Of a stretch of DNA of 64,000 nucleotides, positions 47,916 through 60,845 are shown piece by piece (position 1 is the first letter of the stretch; each line of letters starts with the position of its first letter). The notes under the pieces are model-generated. The model saw nothing but the letters and a program-made list of their open reading frames with translations, made no database searches and was not told where the DNA came from. Both the position numbers and the translations under genes were made by a program. The stretch comes from Podospora bellae-mahoneyi (Eukaryota; Ascomycota; Sordariomycetes; Sordariales; Podosporaceae), in NCBI RefSeq assembly GCF_035222275.1, contig NC_085882.1, positions 689,501 to 753,500 on the forward strand. The letters are read 5' to 3'.

Positions 47916-50900
47916 TTAATTCCTCCCCCATGCCTCCGCCAGCCTCCTCTTATTCTCCTCCAGCTTCCTCTCAAACTCTTTCACCTGCTCCTCCCTCTTT
48001 CTATCCTCCTCTTCTTCCTTCTTCTTGCGTTCCTCCTCCTTCCTCGCCCTCTCCCTCTCAAGCTGCTCCGGTCTCCTCTCGGCAATGTCCCTCGCCTTGA
48101 GGTCCGAGAACAAGAACTTGAGAACGATTTCGATAGCATAACAAGCAACATAATCCAGCACCATCACCGCTGTCATGGTAGTCTTGAACTCCTCGGTGAA
48201 GGGCACGAGCTTCATCTGTTGGTTGAGCTCAGGGAGAAACTCGGTGGAGCAGGAAAATGCAATGGCGGTGACGCCAAGAATGCCCCAGAACATGCCCCGG
48301 TTCTCCGAGAGCGATTCGCGGAAGGGACGGCCCTGATAGTTGACGGCAAAAGTGGAGATCTGCTGGATGAGCTGAAGGAGGTAGACAGCCGAGTTGAGAA
48401 GGGAGGGGGAGAACTCGGCCTCGAGATCGACCATTTCGGAGCGACTAATACGCTCAAGTCAGCATGCGAGTAGGCAGCAGGCGGGGAAGATGAAACTTAC
48501 GGCTCAAGCCTATCGCAAAACCGGGCAATGTAGATAAGCGTCGCGACATGAACAGCAAACTGGCCAAGAATGGACCCAATGATGTAGAAATTAAAGATAT
48601 TCGGCTGGGGTCTCTCCTTGGACAGACCCTCAACGGATTTGGCGCGGGAGATAGACAAGAAGCAGACGCTCATGAGCATACCACTGATGGTGATCTGACC
48701 GTCGCCAAACTTGATACCCTCGAGGTACAATACACTCAAACTGTACGCACTAATCAGGCAGTTGAGAGCGAGAATCTTGTACATTTGAATGGTGGCAACA
48801 AGGGTGCAACGACCTTGGCGGATAATGTTGGGAATGGCAATGACGTTACGGAGCTTGGAAGTGAAGGGGGCGGCGACGGAGGCATCGCCCAGCTTCAGCG
48901 AAGGGGGCTCATCGTCAAGCTCAGCGTCCATCATGGATTGTTGAAGCTTGTCAGCAAAGTTGGTGGCCTTGGCCACAGCATCAGATTGCTTAGCTCTCCG
49001 CGGGTCTTGGTTGATGAGTTGCTGAGCGGCAGGAGAAGTCACAGTCTCGATGTCGGTGCCGTTGGCCTTGGCGAGCTGGGCGACTGTGACACCTCTCTTG
49101 GCAGCCTCGCGCTCCATGGCCTTCTCGTAGTGGGGGTTGCTGGGTCCAGGGGGGTACAAGTGGGCGATCATGGCAGGAACGGGGGGCGCAGGCTGGTTCC
49201 ATCTCTTCATCAGGTCGACCTGTTTCTGGTACATGCCCTTCATCCGTTGGTCGCGTGCGTGTTCGGCAATGCGTGTCAGATCCTGTTGAGTGCCGTTGAG
49301 AAGAGCAACACCGATGTGGGCTTGCTTGAGCGCACCGACATCGTTGGTACCATCGCCAGCCATCAGAGTGTAGTAGCCCATATCCTTGAGACCCAAGAGA
49401 ATATCCTCCTTTTGCTTGGGCGAAACACGGGCGTACACCCACGTGTGGCGCAACAGAGTCTTCCAGCCAACTTGATCTTTGAACTTGTTCAGAGCATAAC
49501 CGGTAACACAGAGATCCTTCGTCTTGATAATCTGAGGGTCGATAGGCTTGGTGGGGTCAACCTCAATTTGAACCTTGTCGTCGACGCTGCGCCAGACGAG
49601 CTTCTCCTCACCATGCACGCTGTGCTCAGGGGAATCCAAGATGAGAACATCCCGGTCGACAATTTCCACCTCCTTGGCGACGTGAACAGCAGTAAGCGGG
49701 TTATCTCCGGTAATCATGACGACACGGTGGCTGCTCTCGTTGAGCATGCGAACCGCCTCCTTGGCATCATCCTTGAGAGGGCACTGAAGAACCAAGAAAC
49801 CAGCAAAAGTAAGTTCTGATTCCACCTTCTCACGCTTCAGGTCGTTGATCCTGCTCATACCAAGCTCGTTATCCACAGATAAGTGCTTGTAAGCCAACGC
49901 CAAGACACGGGAGCCACGGCGAGTGAAGTACTTGTACGTTTCCTCGTAGTCCTTGGGCACGGTGACCAGCATCTTCATGATCGTCTCGGGGGCGCCCTTG
50001 ACGGCGACAAAAGTACCCTTCAGTCTTTGGTCGGCCTTGTTCTCAGTGGCATGGATGGTGGCGACAGCGCTCTGGCGCTTCAAAGCAGAAGAAAACTGGA
50101 AACGACGCTTAATCTGAACGGTGCCAGCAATGCCGGTAGTCGCAACAGTGGTAGGTTTGCTAGTCAAGGTATCATTCTTGCCCAAGGACCAACCAAGAGC
50201 GTTGAGTGTAGCCTTTTCCATCGGGTCTCCAACAACCTCCCCTTCGTCAAGCTTGACAAGAGCATGCGCAGTGGCAAGGACGAGGGTGGTCTCGAGGCCA
50301 GCATCGTGGACCTTGGTCATATGGCTATGGGCGCCATCGGTCTCCCTAGGGGTGTCAGTGCCAGAGTGGCCCAGGCCAAGACCAGCGATACCCTCAACCA
50401 CCAGGTCTTCTCCCGTGAGAGTGCCAGTCTTGTCGAAGCATGCCACATCGATGCGGCCAGCGAAGGGAATTCTGAAGGGTTCAGTGCAGAAGATAGCGAA
50501 CTTGGCAAGAGCAGCCAAACTGGTGTTGACGGCCAAGCTGAGTTCCATGGGAAGCTCAGGGGGCACGACGCTTGTGGTGATGAGAATGCAGTCCAACAGA
50601 AGCTTAGATCTCTTGCGGTCCTTCTTGACACCCTCGTCCCAGACATACCAAGAGGCAGCAAGAGCAAAGATAAGCAAGAACAAGATGAAGAACAGAGCCT
50701 CGGCGTTGTTGGCCGAGACGCGTTCAGTAGAGTAGATCATGGTACGAACCAAGCTTCCCTGGGAAGTCTCGAAACCAGTCTTGGTGACAATAGCCATGGC
50801 TCCGTTGTCAGGAGGCGCGGGAACGCCTGAAGCAAGCTTAGGCCTCTCTTCTTCGGTGTTGCCATGGGTAATCTGCAAGACCTTGGTGCCTCCCCAGAGG

Positions 50901-52007
50901 AAAGAGTTCTTGTCGAGACCCTCGATATCGATTTCAGCCTCGCCGGGACGAAGTTGAATTGAATCCTTGAGAAGAGGAGTGCTCTCACCGGAGAGCATGG
51001 CCTCATTCACAATCGCAGTACCCTCGACCAAGATCATATCGCAGGCAACACCGCTGTCCTCCTTGGTGCGCGAGACTGAGACCAAATCGCCAGGCAGAAG
51101 CTTGTCGCTCTGGATTTCAGTCCACTTGCCGAGGCGATAGACGTAGATGTTGTAAGGCTTGATGCTCATTCCTCGGAATTCAACAAGGGTGCGCTGACGC
51201 TGCCAGACCACGGTGCTTTCGAACATGACGAGCATGAACAGGGTGAAGAGCGAGTAGTACCAGTATTCATCCAACAGCCAGAGACCCACGCAAAACAGCT
51301 GGAACACAAAGAACGGGGCGACCGCGTGTTCCTTGAAGAGCTCGGTGAAAGTTGGGACTGGGATGTCGAAAGTGTTGGTGCCATAGTGCTGCTCGAGGCG
51401 CTCCAACTCGGAGGCGCTGGTGATACCCCTGGATTTCTGGAACTTCTCAAGCTTTGGGGCAGGGCTAGCATCGATGTCGTAGGCAAGGGTACCGAACTTC
51501 TTGGTCTCGGGATCGTAGAGAAAACGGCGCTTTTGGAAAAGGAACGAGAGGTTGGGCTTGCCTCCGACCTGGACATTTTTCAAGATTAGACCCTGTACTT
51601 GTTCTTTGCTTTCCGAGAAGCCAGAATGTCGGGGGTTTGCGAGGGCTCACCTTGTCGCGAACAAGCTTGCAAATCTCAGCAGAGCCGGCATTCGCAATTG
51701 GGACAACCTTGATCAGTTTCGCATCCTCGATGGTACGGACCTTCCGGGCGGTGAACGTGGCATCAAGGTTAACGCTCCAGTGTGTGCAGAGCCAGGTCAG
51801 CGCCTGGACAGTAAGGATAGAGCCAACCCAGACAAATGTCCATTCCTGCGCCCCGATGTGTTTGTTGTAGAGTTCCTCGCTGAGATAGTATCGTAGAAAG
51901 ATGGGCCATATTATGGCAAACGGCCAAATGTAGGCATGCTGGGCCAGAGGCAGCGGGCGCAGCAGTTCAGCGGACTGAATCTGCGAGTTATCGACGAGCG
52001 GCGCCAT
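47916..52007 (-). CDS. SPF1: P5A-type cation-transporting ATPase (Spf1/Cod1, ATP13A1-like)
   Basis: Three exons, 52007-51651, 51592-48501 and 48444-47916, encode 1325 residues; all introns are GT-AG and in phase. Membrane helices 1-2 occupy exon 1 (IWPFAIIWPIFL). The actuator loop has LLPGDLV and NEAMLSGESTPL. The M4 signature PPELPMELSLAVN is specific to P5A ATPases. The phosphorylation site is DKTGTLTGED, and the hinge contains MITGDNPLTA and MAGDGTNDVGALKQA. Ten or so C-terminal helices follow, then an EERKKKEEEEDRKREE coiled coil. P5A ATPases sit in the ER membrane and dislocate mis-targeted tail-anchored and mitochondrial helices. The gene is intact. Confidence 0.97.
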
Positions 52008-53400
52008 GGCTGGCCGATGTTGCAGAGAAGAAGGGAAAAGAGAGAGTGAGAAGAGATTATCCGTCTATGGTGTCCACATTGATGATGGCCGCCGTGGCGG
52101 GTCGTTTTCTATTCGGTGGTCGTCGCGTTGCGGTGGCTCGAGAGATGACGGAGCCGTGGGAAATTTGGCGGCAAGACGGAGACGTGAACAGCGCAGCGCC
52201 GAAGGCCGTAGGATGCAATGGAATTAGGTGTGCTTTTGCCTCCAATTAGGCTTAGCGTCCCTTTTTCCTGGGACGCCACCCCAGGCCCGCCGCCAGCTCT
52301 TCGTCAGCTGCCGCCACATGGGAGCCAAACAGTTGACGTGGGGAATGTGCCGAAGAACAGCCGCCATTTTAACGACATCCGACTTCAACATTGATCCGAA
52401 CGTCAGCATTCCTGAATATGCCAGACGTATTGCAGCTATGAAACAGTGTTATGGACATATTACCTTACGACATGACAGTTGACTGTGCCCGGGGGTGTCA
52501 CCAGCAGTTTCATGTGTTATTGTTCAGATCATACTTCATTCAAGCTCGGTACCCATCGAAGCTCGACATACGGTAAGGACCTATCCCACAGAAAAATGAG
52601 GTTATCTTGGCCCATCCCACCGTCCCATCTCATTAGTCACCCTGGACATTATGGCCGTGTGGAACTAAACACACCAAGATATAACAAAAGCTATACAATA
52701 GCCCAGGAGATAGCCCCTAGTGTAAAAGGTTGTCCCAATTAAGGTATCCAAAGTTACAAGCGACTGTTTTATGACGCCAACAGAGCATAGCCGGGATCCA
52801 ATCAGAGTTATTATAACCATATTGCGGAACAGGGACTTATATAACTGTATTCCGAAAACACACCTTAGTCAACCTGGTACAGAGCCATTGTCGCTTGAGA
52901 CTCTTACCCGTGGACGAATACCATAAGCAAGTAAATTCCTTAAATCATCACAGTCGCCACCCAACTAAATCAACATCCTGAATAGTACTTGTAGGTTATT
53001 GACTGCTGCCATATGCTACTGACACCACAGCATCATTTTGGACCCGATATCGATGACAAGATTCGACTTTGTTTGACTTAATGTTGTTTCAATTCAGCGT
53101 ATCCATCCATCTAACATATCCCTGAATTTTTGATGAGTGCCATGCGCAGAAGAGGATGGCACCGCGACGACCAAGTCAGCTCACTCTCCATGGTGTAGTA
53201 TTTCAGGTACCACTTAAACACGCACATATAAGTGTTATTTCCATCCATTATTCATGGCCTTCACTTTCCCCTTTCTTGTTTTGTCCTGACTCGAGTCGCG
53301 ACTGATTTCTGTATTACCACTCACTAAAGAATTCTGCCGGCCCCACAAAATTTCAGGTACAAATCAAGTCGCTTCCGCTGCTGCCCTGTCTCTCTTTTCT
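52008..53400. other. Intergenic, no gene seen
   Basis: The upstream region of the ATPase is followed by moderately AT-rich DNA (52500-53300) with only short ORFs. No terminal repeats or transposase pieces are visible. Confidence 0.5.
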
Positions 53401-54560
53401 CTTCTCTCTCCAACCTCTTCCACCTTGCAATCTCTCTTCCTCCCGCTCCCACCCAGCACCACCACAGCCTCAAATGGTTTCAACTCTCCTGGTATGCCAG
53501 TATCCGCCTCAAGTGATATTTATCACGACTTTTTCTGTTCTTCTCTTGCTGATCGCCTTTGCACAAATTCAATCCAATACAATGGGAAGAGGTCCGATTC
53601 ACAAGCACTCATGGGACAAATCCCACCCTGGCAAGTCGACCAAAGGTATGTTACACCGCTACTTCCCTATCGCAACGACTCATTCCAGGCTTTGAACTGA
53701 CATTCTCCGTCTTTTTGCACAGAGGATTTCAAACAGAACCCCATAGCGGGGATATATTCTCCGCTTGTCGACGATTTGCCGCACTACGAACCGTTGATTC
53801 CGCTCCCTGCTGCCGCCAAAACATGAAGAGGGCCATGGCCCAGAAAACTCCATCCCCCGATCCCGCTGGCGATTTCGCCATTTCGGATCCGATGACTCCC
53901 GTCGGCGGGACCCATTATTCAAGTAAGCCCACACCTCTGGTGTCGCAGCGCACTTATTTTCTTTCTTTTCTTCGACATACTGCCTGTGTCGTATATCACG
54001 TCGACGCAAAAACGGGGAGAAATTTCGAGCGATTCTACTGCGACAGCTGCCATTTCTCACGATGACGGTTTGAGATCCATTATAAATCTTTCCTCACCAG
54101 GCACAGGAGTCTTGTTTGCTCCATCCTCTACAGTTCCAAACCGATTGGACCCTGGCAACAGCGACCGCCATTCCAAACGTCCCCTACTTTGGGGAAGGGC
54201 GGTACCTTGGGGTATCTGTTTACAGCGACAGAGGTCCAATTACTCTGGTTGACTCGGTGATTCGGGTGGCGCGGAACTGTGAGGGTGTTGCTTACGTGGT
54301 TAGGTGTTTCTGCCCTTCCCGCTTGGCCGGCCTTTCAACTCGAACCTGTGGTGATCTCACAAGGGAGGCTGATAGCTCGATTTGTGGAAATGGTTCGGCT
54401 GCATACTAATGAGAGGAATACTATACGTTGGGAGGTTCGGGTTTTGCTGGGCATCATTTTGATGTTGGTGTTGATGGAGATGGCTGGGAGGGTGACGTAT
54501 CCTGGGTGTACGAGTAGCCACCATACATATAGTTTGGGGAAATCGAATTTGGCCTGAGGG
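53400..54560 (+). other. Unknown locus B, decayed coding sequence with signal-anchor start
   Basis: A pyrimidine-rich leader precedes an ATG at 53474 with a hydrophobic stretch (IFITTFSVLLLLIAFAQIQ), then a basic segment (HKHSWDKSHPGKSTK). An intron-like gap (GTATGT at 53646 to GCACAG at 53721) leads to EDFKQNPIAGIYSPLVDD. Later pieces are FGEGRYLGVSVYSDRGPIT, VDSVIRVARNCEGVAY and a second hydrophobic helix (VLLGIILMLVLMEMAG at about 54450). They lie in different frames. The pattern suggests a former type-II membrane or secreted protein. The family is not recognised. It is paralogous to locus A at 42.7-43.7 kb. Confidence 0.45.
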
Positions 54561-54599
54561 CATGATCTTTTCGTTCAGAGAAGGTCTGAATTTGTGCTT

Positions 54600-55257
54600 A
54601 AAAATTGACATGCGAAAGAGTAAGTCACGTATCCTACGATGTCTTGGTCTCACAATGCTGATCATACACATGCAGTGCGGTCAACCAACTCTTCGTCATC
54701 AACGGACCGAACACCGAAATCAAAATGGTCGAGGATCATCGCATCAACGGCGAAACGACTCCAAGTGGCGCGCAAGATCCCAGCCGCCGACAAGAGCTCA
54801 ACGAAGCCCTCTGGCTACCCATGTGGCATTTGCACCTATCGAAAGGTTCGTCGGTCTCTTGCGGCACATGGCTCACAAATGCTGACTTTTTTCCATAGAC
54901 AAGATTCTTTGACTACCCAGTTGGCCTTTATGGTAGCGCTCCAGGCGTCGTGTTCAGCACCGGAGACAATACTAAATTCTCCGTTGGCATGAACTGCCCC
55001 GACACTGCCTTGGGTAGAACGAATTCTATTCGGCTCTTGGTCGGACATGATGCCAAAGGCGTTGCGGAGCGTGCAGACGGAAATGACTACGCTCCCGAGA
55101 CAGCCAGGACGAATGGGCACACTTGCACTGGCCGTCGAGCTGCAGACTTGGGGTCCGTCAACTACGCCATTCTATCTGTTCAACAAGGTAGGTGGTGTAG
55201 AGATTGCGGACGACAATAACTTCGGCAATAGATGTCCAGAACAGAAGATGATATAAC
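54600..55257 (+). other. Coding remnant, unknown
   Basis: Two stretches read like protein: NQLFVINGPNTEIKMVED with ELNEALWLPMWHLHLS at 54680-54845, and, after an intron-like GTTCGT-CATAG interval, FFDYPVGLYGSAPGVVFSTG with FSVGMNCPDTA at 54900-55010. The frame then drifts (LPRQPGRMGTLALAVELQTW in another frame). It may be the 3' part of locus B or a separate gene; no family is recognised. Confidence 0.35.
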
Positions 55258-55349
55258 ATCTGAGTCATCAGCTTTGTTGTGACAAGCGACACACGTCTGC
55301 AATAGCTGTGAACAACCCTCCTCCATCGTACAACACCCCTCTTTCCCTC

Positions 55350-56180
55350 TCAACCCTGCCAAACCGCCGGCCCCGGAGCCTTGTAGCTCGTCCGAACAGG
55401 ATAATACGACCACACCAACCCGGGATCATTCCTACCGTACGCCCCCGGGAAAGAAACCAGCGGGCCCGGCCGCCCACTCCCCCCGCCCACAACCTCAACC
55501 TGAGCGCAGTTGATGTAAAGCTGGGCACCACCCGCCGACTGAGCCTGGTGTAGAGCAATACTCTCCACACGAACAAGATACTTTCCGTTTGGCACCTCTT
55601 TGGGCACATTAAAGTACACTTCCTTCTGGTCTACCCCATCAATTTTGTCAGCATACCCCTCTCACACTTTTGATCAGCAAGAAAAACGTACTATAAGCAG
55701 GCCAATTCTGCTCCGAACTCCCCAGCTGCCCGTTCGGCCCAGCTTGGGCACTGATTTCCCCCACTTTGAACCACACATTCCCCGCTGGTTCCCACGTGTT
55801 GATGTTTGCATTGTCGGGCACGCGAGCCATGTAGAAGGACACGGGGCCAAAGTGGGTGACGGCTGACATGGCGACAAAGCCGAGGCGGGTGCCGGCTGTG
55901 ACGGTCGCGGTGGTGGTGCCGGTGCGCATTTGGTAGCAGCGCATATCGTTGCTGTTTACGTCTGTGACGCCGGCGTTGGACTGGTAGTTTTTGGATTGGC
56001 GGACGAAGCCCCATTCTTTTGTTTCCGGGACGCCGTCGACGATTAGTTTGGAGAAGCGGTCTGGGCCGGAGGGTTAGTCTTGGGGGTGGGAGAAACCAAA
56101 AAAGGGGGAAAGGGGGTAGGTTAGTTACAGTGAGCTTCTGCGCCTGTGGCGGCCAGGAGGAGGAGAGCTGTTGGCTTCAT
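55350..56180 (-). CDS. AA9 lytic polysaccharide monooxygenase
   Basis: Three exons, 56180-56129, 56060-55692 and 55630-55350, encode 233 residues. The signal peptide (MKPTALLLLAATGAEA) is cut before His17, giving a mature N-terminal HYRF, the first arm of the copper histidine brace; this histidine codon ends one base before the first splice. The second copper histidine is in VTHFGPVSFY (about residue 87), and the axial region is GGAQLYINCAQ. VPNGKYLVRVESIALH and LVSFPGAY with PVRTSYKAPGPAVW complete the AA9 fold. No CBM1 module follows. It oxidatively cleaves cellulose or hemicellulose outside the cell. Exon 2 is C-rich on the coding strand, exon 3 G-rich. Confidence 0.95.
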
Positions 56181-57154
56181 TGTGGTGCTGGTGCCGGGTG
56201 GTAAGTTTGGGGATTGTTGAATGCCAGGGAAGTTAAGGGGTAGGAGTGGTGGTGACGGGTGGTGTTGACAGACTTATATGCTTTCGTGCTGGTGATGTCC
56301 CACCACCCCGTAAACATCCCCTCGGAGGCTACAAATACCGACCTCAAGTGCTATAAATGGCCAAGACATGAACAGCTTTGGCCAAGTGGACAGCCTGGAA
56401 TCTCGTGCTCTCATTCCGTCGGCGCCTTGTGTCAATATTGCTGGCCAGTCGAGCGCCATGGTGGGTGTTTAGCCTGTTTGCCCAAATGAAGTCCTAGCTG
56501 ACAGATTGGGCATGGGGGTAGCACTCCCGGCAGAGGTGACATGGAGCTTGTCCCAAAACGGAAGAGAAATCTGGGGAACATGAAGAAGCTGTTCCCGAAT
56601 GTCGGCAACTGGGCGAGCGAGCGGGGAGTGGTCTTCCTTTTTCCCGCGTTGACAAATGTTGCGTAGGTAGACGAGCGGGAAGGTTGAACGGTATTTGTGC
56701 TGGAGCCACATGGTAGCTATGGGGCTGCTGCCATGCATCTGCTAATCTTCTCCGGAGATGGTAGCTTCGGTCATGAAAACCAGACGCCAGAAGGTACTCT
56801 TAGCGTCTGGGCCATGAAGTCATCATGTCCTTGACATGACCTAAGAAAAGTGAGAGCTAGAAGGGGTAAAATCGGAAAGTTACCTACGGTCCCGGTTAAG
56901 TAGACATGGCAAGGGGAATGACTCGTGGAAGACATGTGCGGATTGATAAGGTGACTCTTCCAGAGTCTCATCAAGGCTCTACTCAACCCTAGGGCAGCGC
57001 GATATTACCACGTCGTCTGTAAGTTCTGAAAAGAAACACTAGTCAACACAGATGCAATTAGGTCTACCACCCGCGGTCCTCGCCAAAGCCAAAAAACGCC
57101 CGCTAGCAATGCAAACAACCATACAACCATAGAAAATACCACAGCCACCAAACC
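56181..57154. other. Intergenic, no gene seen
   Basis: This holds the LPMO promoter and the 3' flank of the channel gene; only short ORFs. Confidence 0.5.
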
Positions 57155-59278
57155 CTAAGTACCACCACTAGACTCTCCCTCCTCGTCAACCTCCTTTAGC
57201 TCTTCGGTATCGCCATTTCCAAGCCCCTTCTCACCAGCAATAAACTTGGTCAACCCCTCGATCATCTTCTTCAGCTCCTCCACCTCCTGCTTCAGCTTCT
57301 TAATCTCGACCACATCGGCATCCTCCTCCAGATTACTCTTTGCGCTAGCCACAGTCTTGGACCACCCGTCACCCTCAAAGTCAAAGTGGTCAGACATTTG
57401 CTCCCACTCCTCAATGGTATCATCATCCTCCTCGCCCCGGGCCCTGTTCCCTCTGATCTCCTGGGCAGTCCTCATTTCAAAATAGGCCGACACAAGCAGC
57501 AGAGGCGAGTACAGCGCAGCCATGACGATATCGTTGAGGTGTTCATACGTCTTCTTGCTCATCCACCACTCGAACGGGATGGCCAAGCAGAAAATCTCAA
57601 TCAGGTTCAAGGGCGGTATGAACACATTCTCGTCGGGGGCACGAACAAAAGTCATCGTCTTTTGCGCAAACATGGCAAGATACTCGTCGTTGGCGTTGTC
57701 GTAGATGTCCTCGTAGGCCGAGTTGTAAAGCGCGATCAGGATGTTGAGGAGGACAACCTATCTCTTCGTTAGCTCTCTGTCAATCTCCCTCAAGTCTCCG
57801 GAAAACATACCATGACAACAAAAGTAAAGCAGTAATACAAAATCAGTCCAAACGGATGACTGAACTTATCAAACCCACTGAAATCCGGGCTCTGCATCAG
57901 CGCATTCGCCATCGCCTGAATGATAAAGTAAAAGTCCTCGGCCGCCTGATCCTCAGCAAAGTCCAGGCCGATGAAAGCCTGGAGGAAGCCAATAAAGATC
58001 ACAATAAGCAGCGCAAAGAAGATCATCGACTCCTTCATCATCACCTTGAGCACCACCAACATGGCGCCAAAGAACCTGAAACTGTCAAGGTAGAGCAGCA
58101 GCCGGCCCCAAAACAACGGCGCGCTGACAGCCAAAAAGTTGTAGCTCAGCGTCGTGTATTGATGTCTGATCGGATCATCAACCCCAGCACTGAGCGCAAT
58201 GAACCTCATGGCCAAGCTGGTGGTCACCAGCGCGTACAGGACCGAGTTGAATGCGTGCCAAAAGCTCAGAATCTGATGCCCAGCTTTCCAGAGCTTGGAC
58301 AGTTCGTCGCAGATGTAGCCAATGGTGAAGACATACAGCAGCCCCTCGATGAGGTCAATCTCTCCTCGGGCATTTACTGAGTTCATCGCAAGGGTGTAGA
58401 GTATGAGGTAGAAGAAGGAGAAGAGCATCTGCGTCACGTTCTGGTACATGGGTGCTCGCATGCGGTCGGGGTCGAGGTGGGCGCAGTACGACGTGTTGTC
58501 CTTGTCCTTGTAGTCCACAAAGGTGGACGGGTCGTCCTCATCCTGGACTAGCCAGCCCTTCCAGAGGAAGTTGATGCATTTTTGGTAGCCGGATGAACCA
58601 ATCACTCTAAGGGCGTGGAGATCAACAGCTCGCTCAACGACATTGGCTGGTGGTGTGGGCTTGCCATTAATGATGATAGAGTACCGCTTGAGGAGGACCG
58701 AGTGCAGGAGGTAAGTAGGATCATTCTCAGTCTCGATACTGTGGTGTGTCAGCTTGTTGCCGGAGTCTCAAGACACTGAAACACGACTTACATCTGCTTG
58801 GCGATAACCTCACAAGCTACCGCCCTGAGGTTATGCAAATCGGCATCCCATAGCTCAACCAGACTCTGGTGCTTCCACCAGCGCTTGTTCACCAGCAGAC
58901 AAAACACCACACAGGCGCCGTGCTCCTTCCCACCGGCCTCCTTGGCTGCTTTGATCACCTTGGTGGTGATGACCTTACTGTGAGGGCGGGTGACCAGATC
59001 GGGGTTCAACTCGCAAGGAACACACTGCTCGATCAGGTGGCGCAATCGGAGGGCTACTTCGGTGACGGCTTGTGGCGGAATGGCAGACTCGAGAGATTCA
59101 TCGTGGTAGTGGGGGAGCACTTCTTGGCACGTTAACAGCAATTCGGCAATTGGAGAGAGAATGGAAAAGACCTACGACGCCGGCGAGAATCATGCCACCA
59201 GCTGTCATAATCGTGACGATGGCCGTCACTAGGATGGCGATCCCAGCCGAGAAGTTTTCTCCAGCTTAGGCCTCCCAT
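57155..59278 (-). CDS. YVC1: Vacuolar TRP-type cation channel (Yvc1-like)
   Basis: Four exons, 59278-59176, 59122-58792, 58738-57811 and 57757-57155, encode 654 residues; each junction is GT-AG and keeps frame. The start MGGLSWRKLLGWDRHP is chosen because its exon joins in phase to QVLPHYHDES. The N-terminal cytosolic part has LRHLIEQCVP, HGACVVFCLLV and LWDADLHNLRAVACEVIAK. Six membrane helices follow from about residue 225 to 430 with FGAMLVVLKVMMKES, a pore region around IQAMANALMQSPDF and the helix FTFVVMVVLLNILIALYNSAYED after splicing. The tail has an EEDDDTIEEWEQM acidic motif and a coiled coil. The family releases Ca2+ from the fungal vacuole in response to stretch and Ca2+. Confidence 0.94.
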
Positions 59279-60845
59279 GGTGTGAAGTGGTGGTTGTCTG
59301 GGAAACGTTGGTTGGTATCGTGAACCTTGATGTCCCACTACTGCTACTCTAGATAGCCTGGCGAAAGATCTCAACCCAAGACCCAGAGAAACGAGTCGCA
59401 CCGAGGAATGAGAGGATAGAGAGGAAGAAAAAGAGAAATGTCTCAAATGTCTCAAAAACAAAAGCAGCGCCGGCAAAGATAGGGACTCCAAGACGCCAAA
59501 CAAGAAAAGAATAGCTAGTGCACCCCGATCAGTGCCTTGGCAATCGTGAAAGGTGACCGGCGCAATGGGCCAACAAGGAATTGAGTTTCAGCGTGTGTTG
59601 ACGTCCACAGCAGCACAGCAGCACAGCAGCACAGATCCCTGTTACCATGACGTAAAAGTGGTGTGCGGGGTAGTTGGGGCTGCTATCTCATCGCTGCTAT
59701 CAGATGCGGCATCAAGTGTTAAAAAGGCTAACAGCTCACGGGACAGGGGTAGCTGAACTGGCTGCACCTGTTCGGAGCATCAAGCCAAGCAAAGCTGGGA
59801 TGGCAGATCGATGGAGGTCTAGACCTTGGCAGCCAACGGCCGTCATGATCATGGCACAGGTGCATGCATCTATCTGCACCACCCACGACTGGGCCATGTT
59901 TTGTTTCGGGTATAAGTGGCATCATCCGTGATTATGGGAAGGTACCGAATACAGGATATCATCTGCAACCTTGACGGTTCTCCCAGTCCTCTCACCACGT
60001 TGCAGAAATTTGACCAAACTCCCTGCTATGGTGTGTTCTCGTCAGATGCCGTAACAATAGAAACAAAAGCAGTTCTGGTCATGTTGCACAAAGCTCGTGG
60101 CGGCCTCTGCAAACGGGATGGTCCGAGATTGGGTCCCTCAGAGTGTTCGAGGATTCCGATGCCGCTTGTGCCACCTTTGTTTATTGTTCACCCAACGGTA
60201 CCAGATTTCATCAAACATCAATAATCATCATGGAGCTTGGAGTATCCATGTAGGATTCTATTACAGACAACTAATGGCTGCCAAATTCATTCACCATCAA
60301 TCAAGGTTCCTCTAGGACAGGTGTTCGGATATTTAACTGGTGAAGCTACATGAGAATATCCAACTTCGGGGGCTCAGTGCGACAACATACGAAAGATTGT
60401 TTAGATGGGTAAATCCAACAGCCAAATCACTCTCATCCTGCAACGTTTTCGGTGGAAAAAATCTGCGCAGGGGCAACAAAACAACCCAGGTAAGCAAAAG
60501 GGGCGCCAAAATTGGGATCACAAGGTGATATGATCCTGAAAAAAGTGCCCAAGAAGGCGCTTGGCCCTTTCCATACGCCGCGCAAGATAAGCCGTATGCT
60601 GCTGAGCAAATGTTGCTCCAGAAAACAAGGGTGGCTTGCTCCTGTGACTTTTTCTTTACAAGCCGTAGTAGCTCCGTCTTGGCTTTGGAATCCATTTGAA
60701 GATCCTGCACCCAATCTTGCAACGATGCATGATCCTTCCACTGCCTTCTTCTCTACAGATGGAAACAAGCGGGGATCTCTTCTTAAATAACAAATTGTTC
60801 TGTATCTCCATTGACCATCCTCCTCCGAAACTGAATCGTTATCTT
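59279..60845. other. Intergenic, no gene seen
   Basis: A short CAGCA-type microsatellite lies at about 59608-59634 in the channel promoter. Otherwise only short ORFs; an apparent 129-codon minus ORF at 60333-60722 has no domain. Confidence 0.5.

Noticed and set aside
48548-50830. Long plus-strand ORFs (423 and 315 codons) inside the ATPase gene
   Set aside because: They are antisense shadows of SPF1 caused by its codon bias; their translations have no domain pattern, while the minus strand carries every P5A motif.
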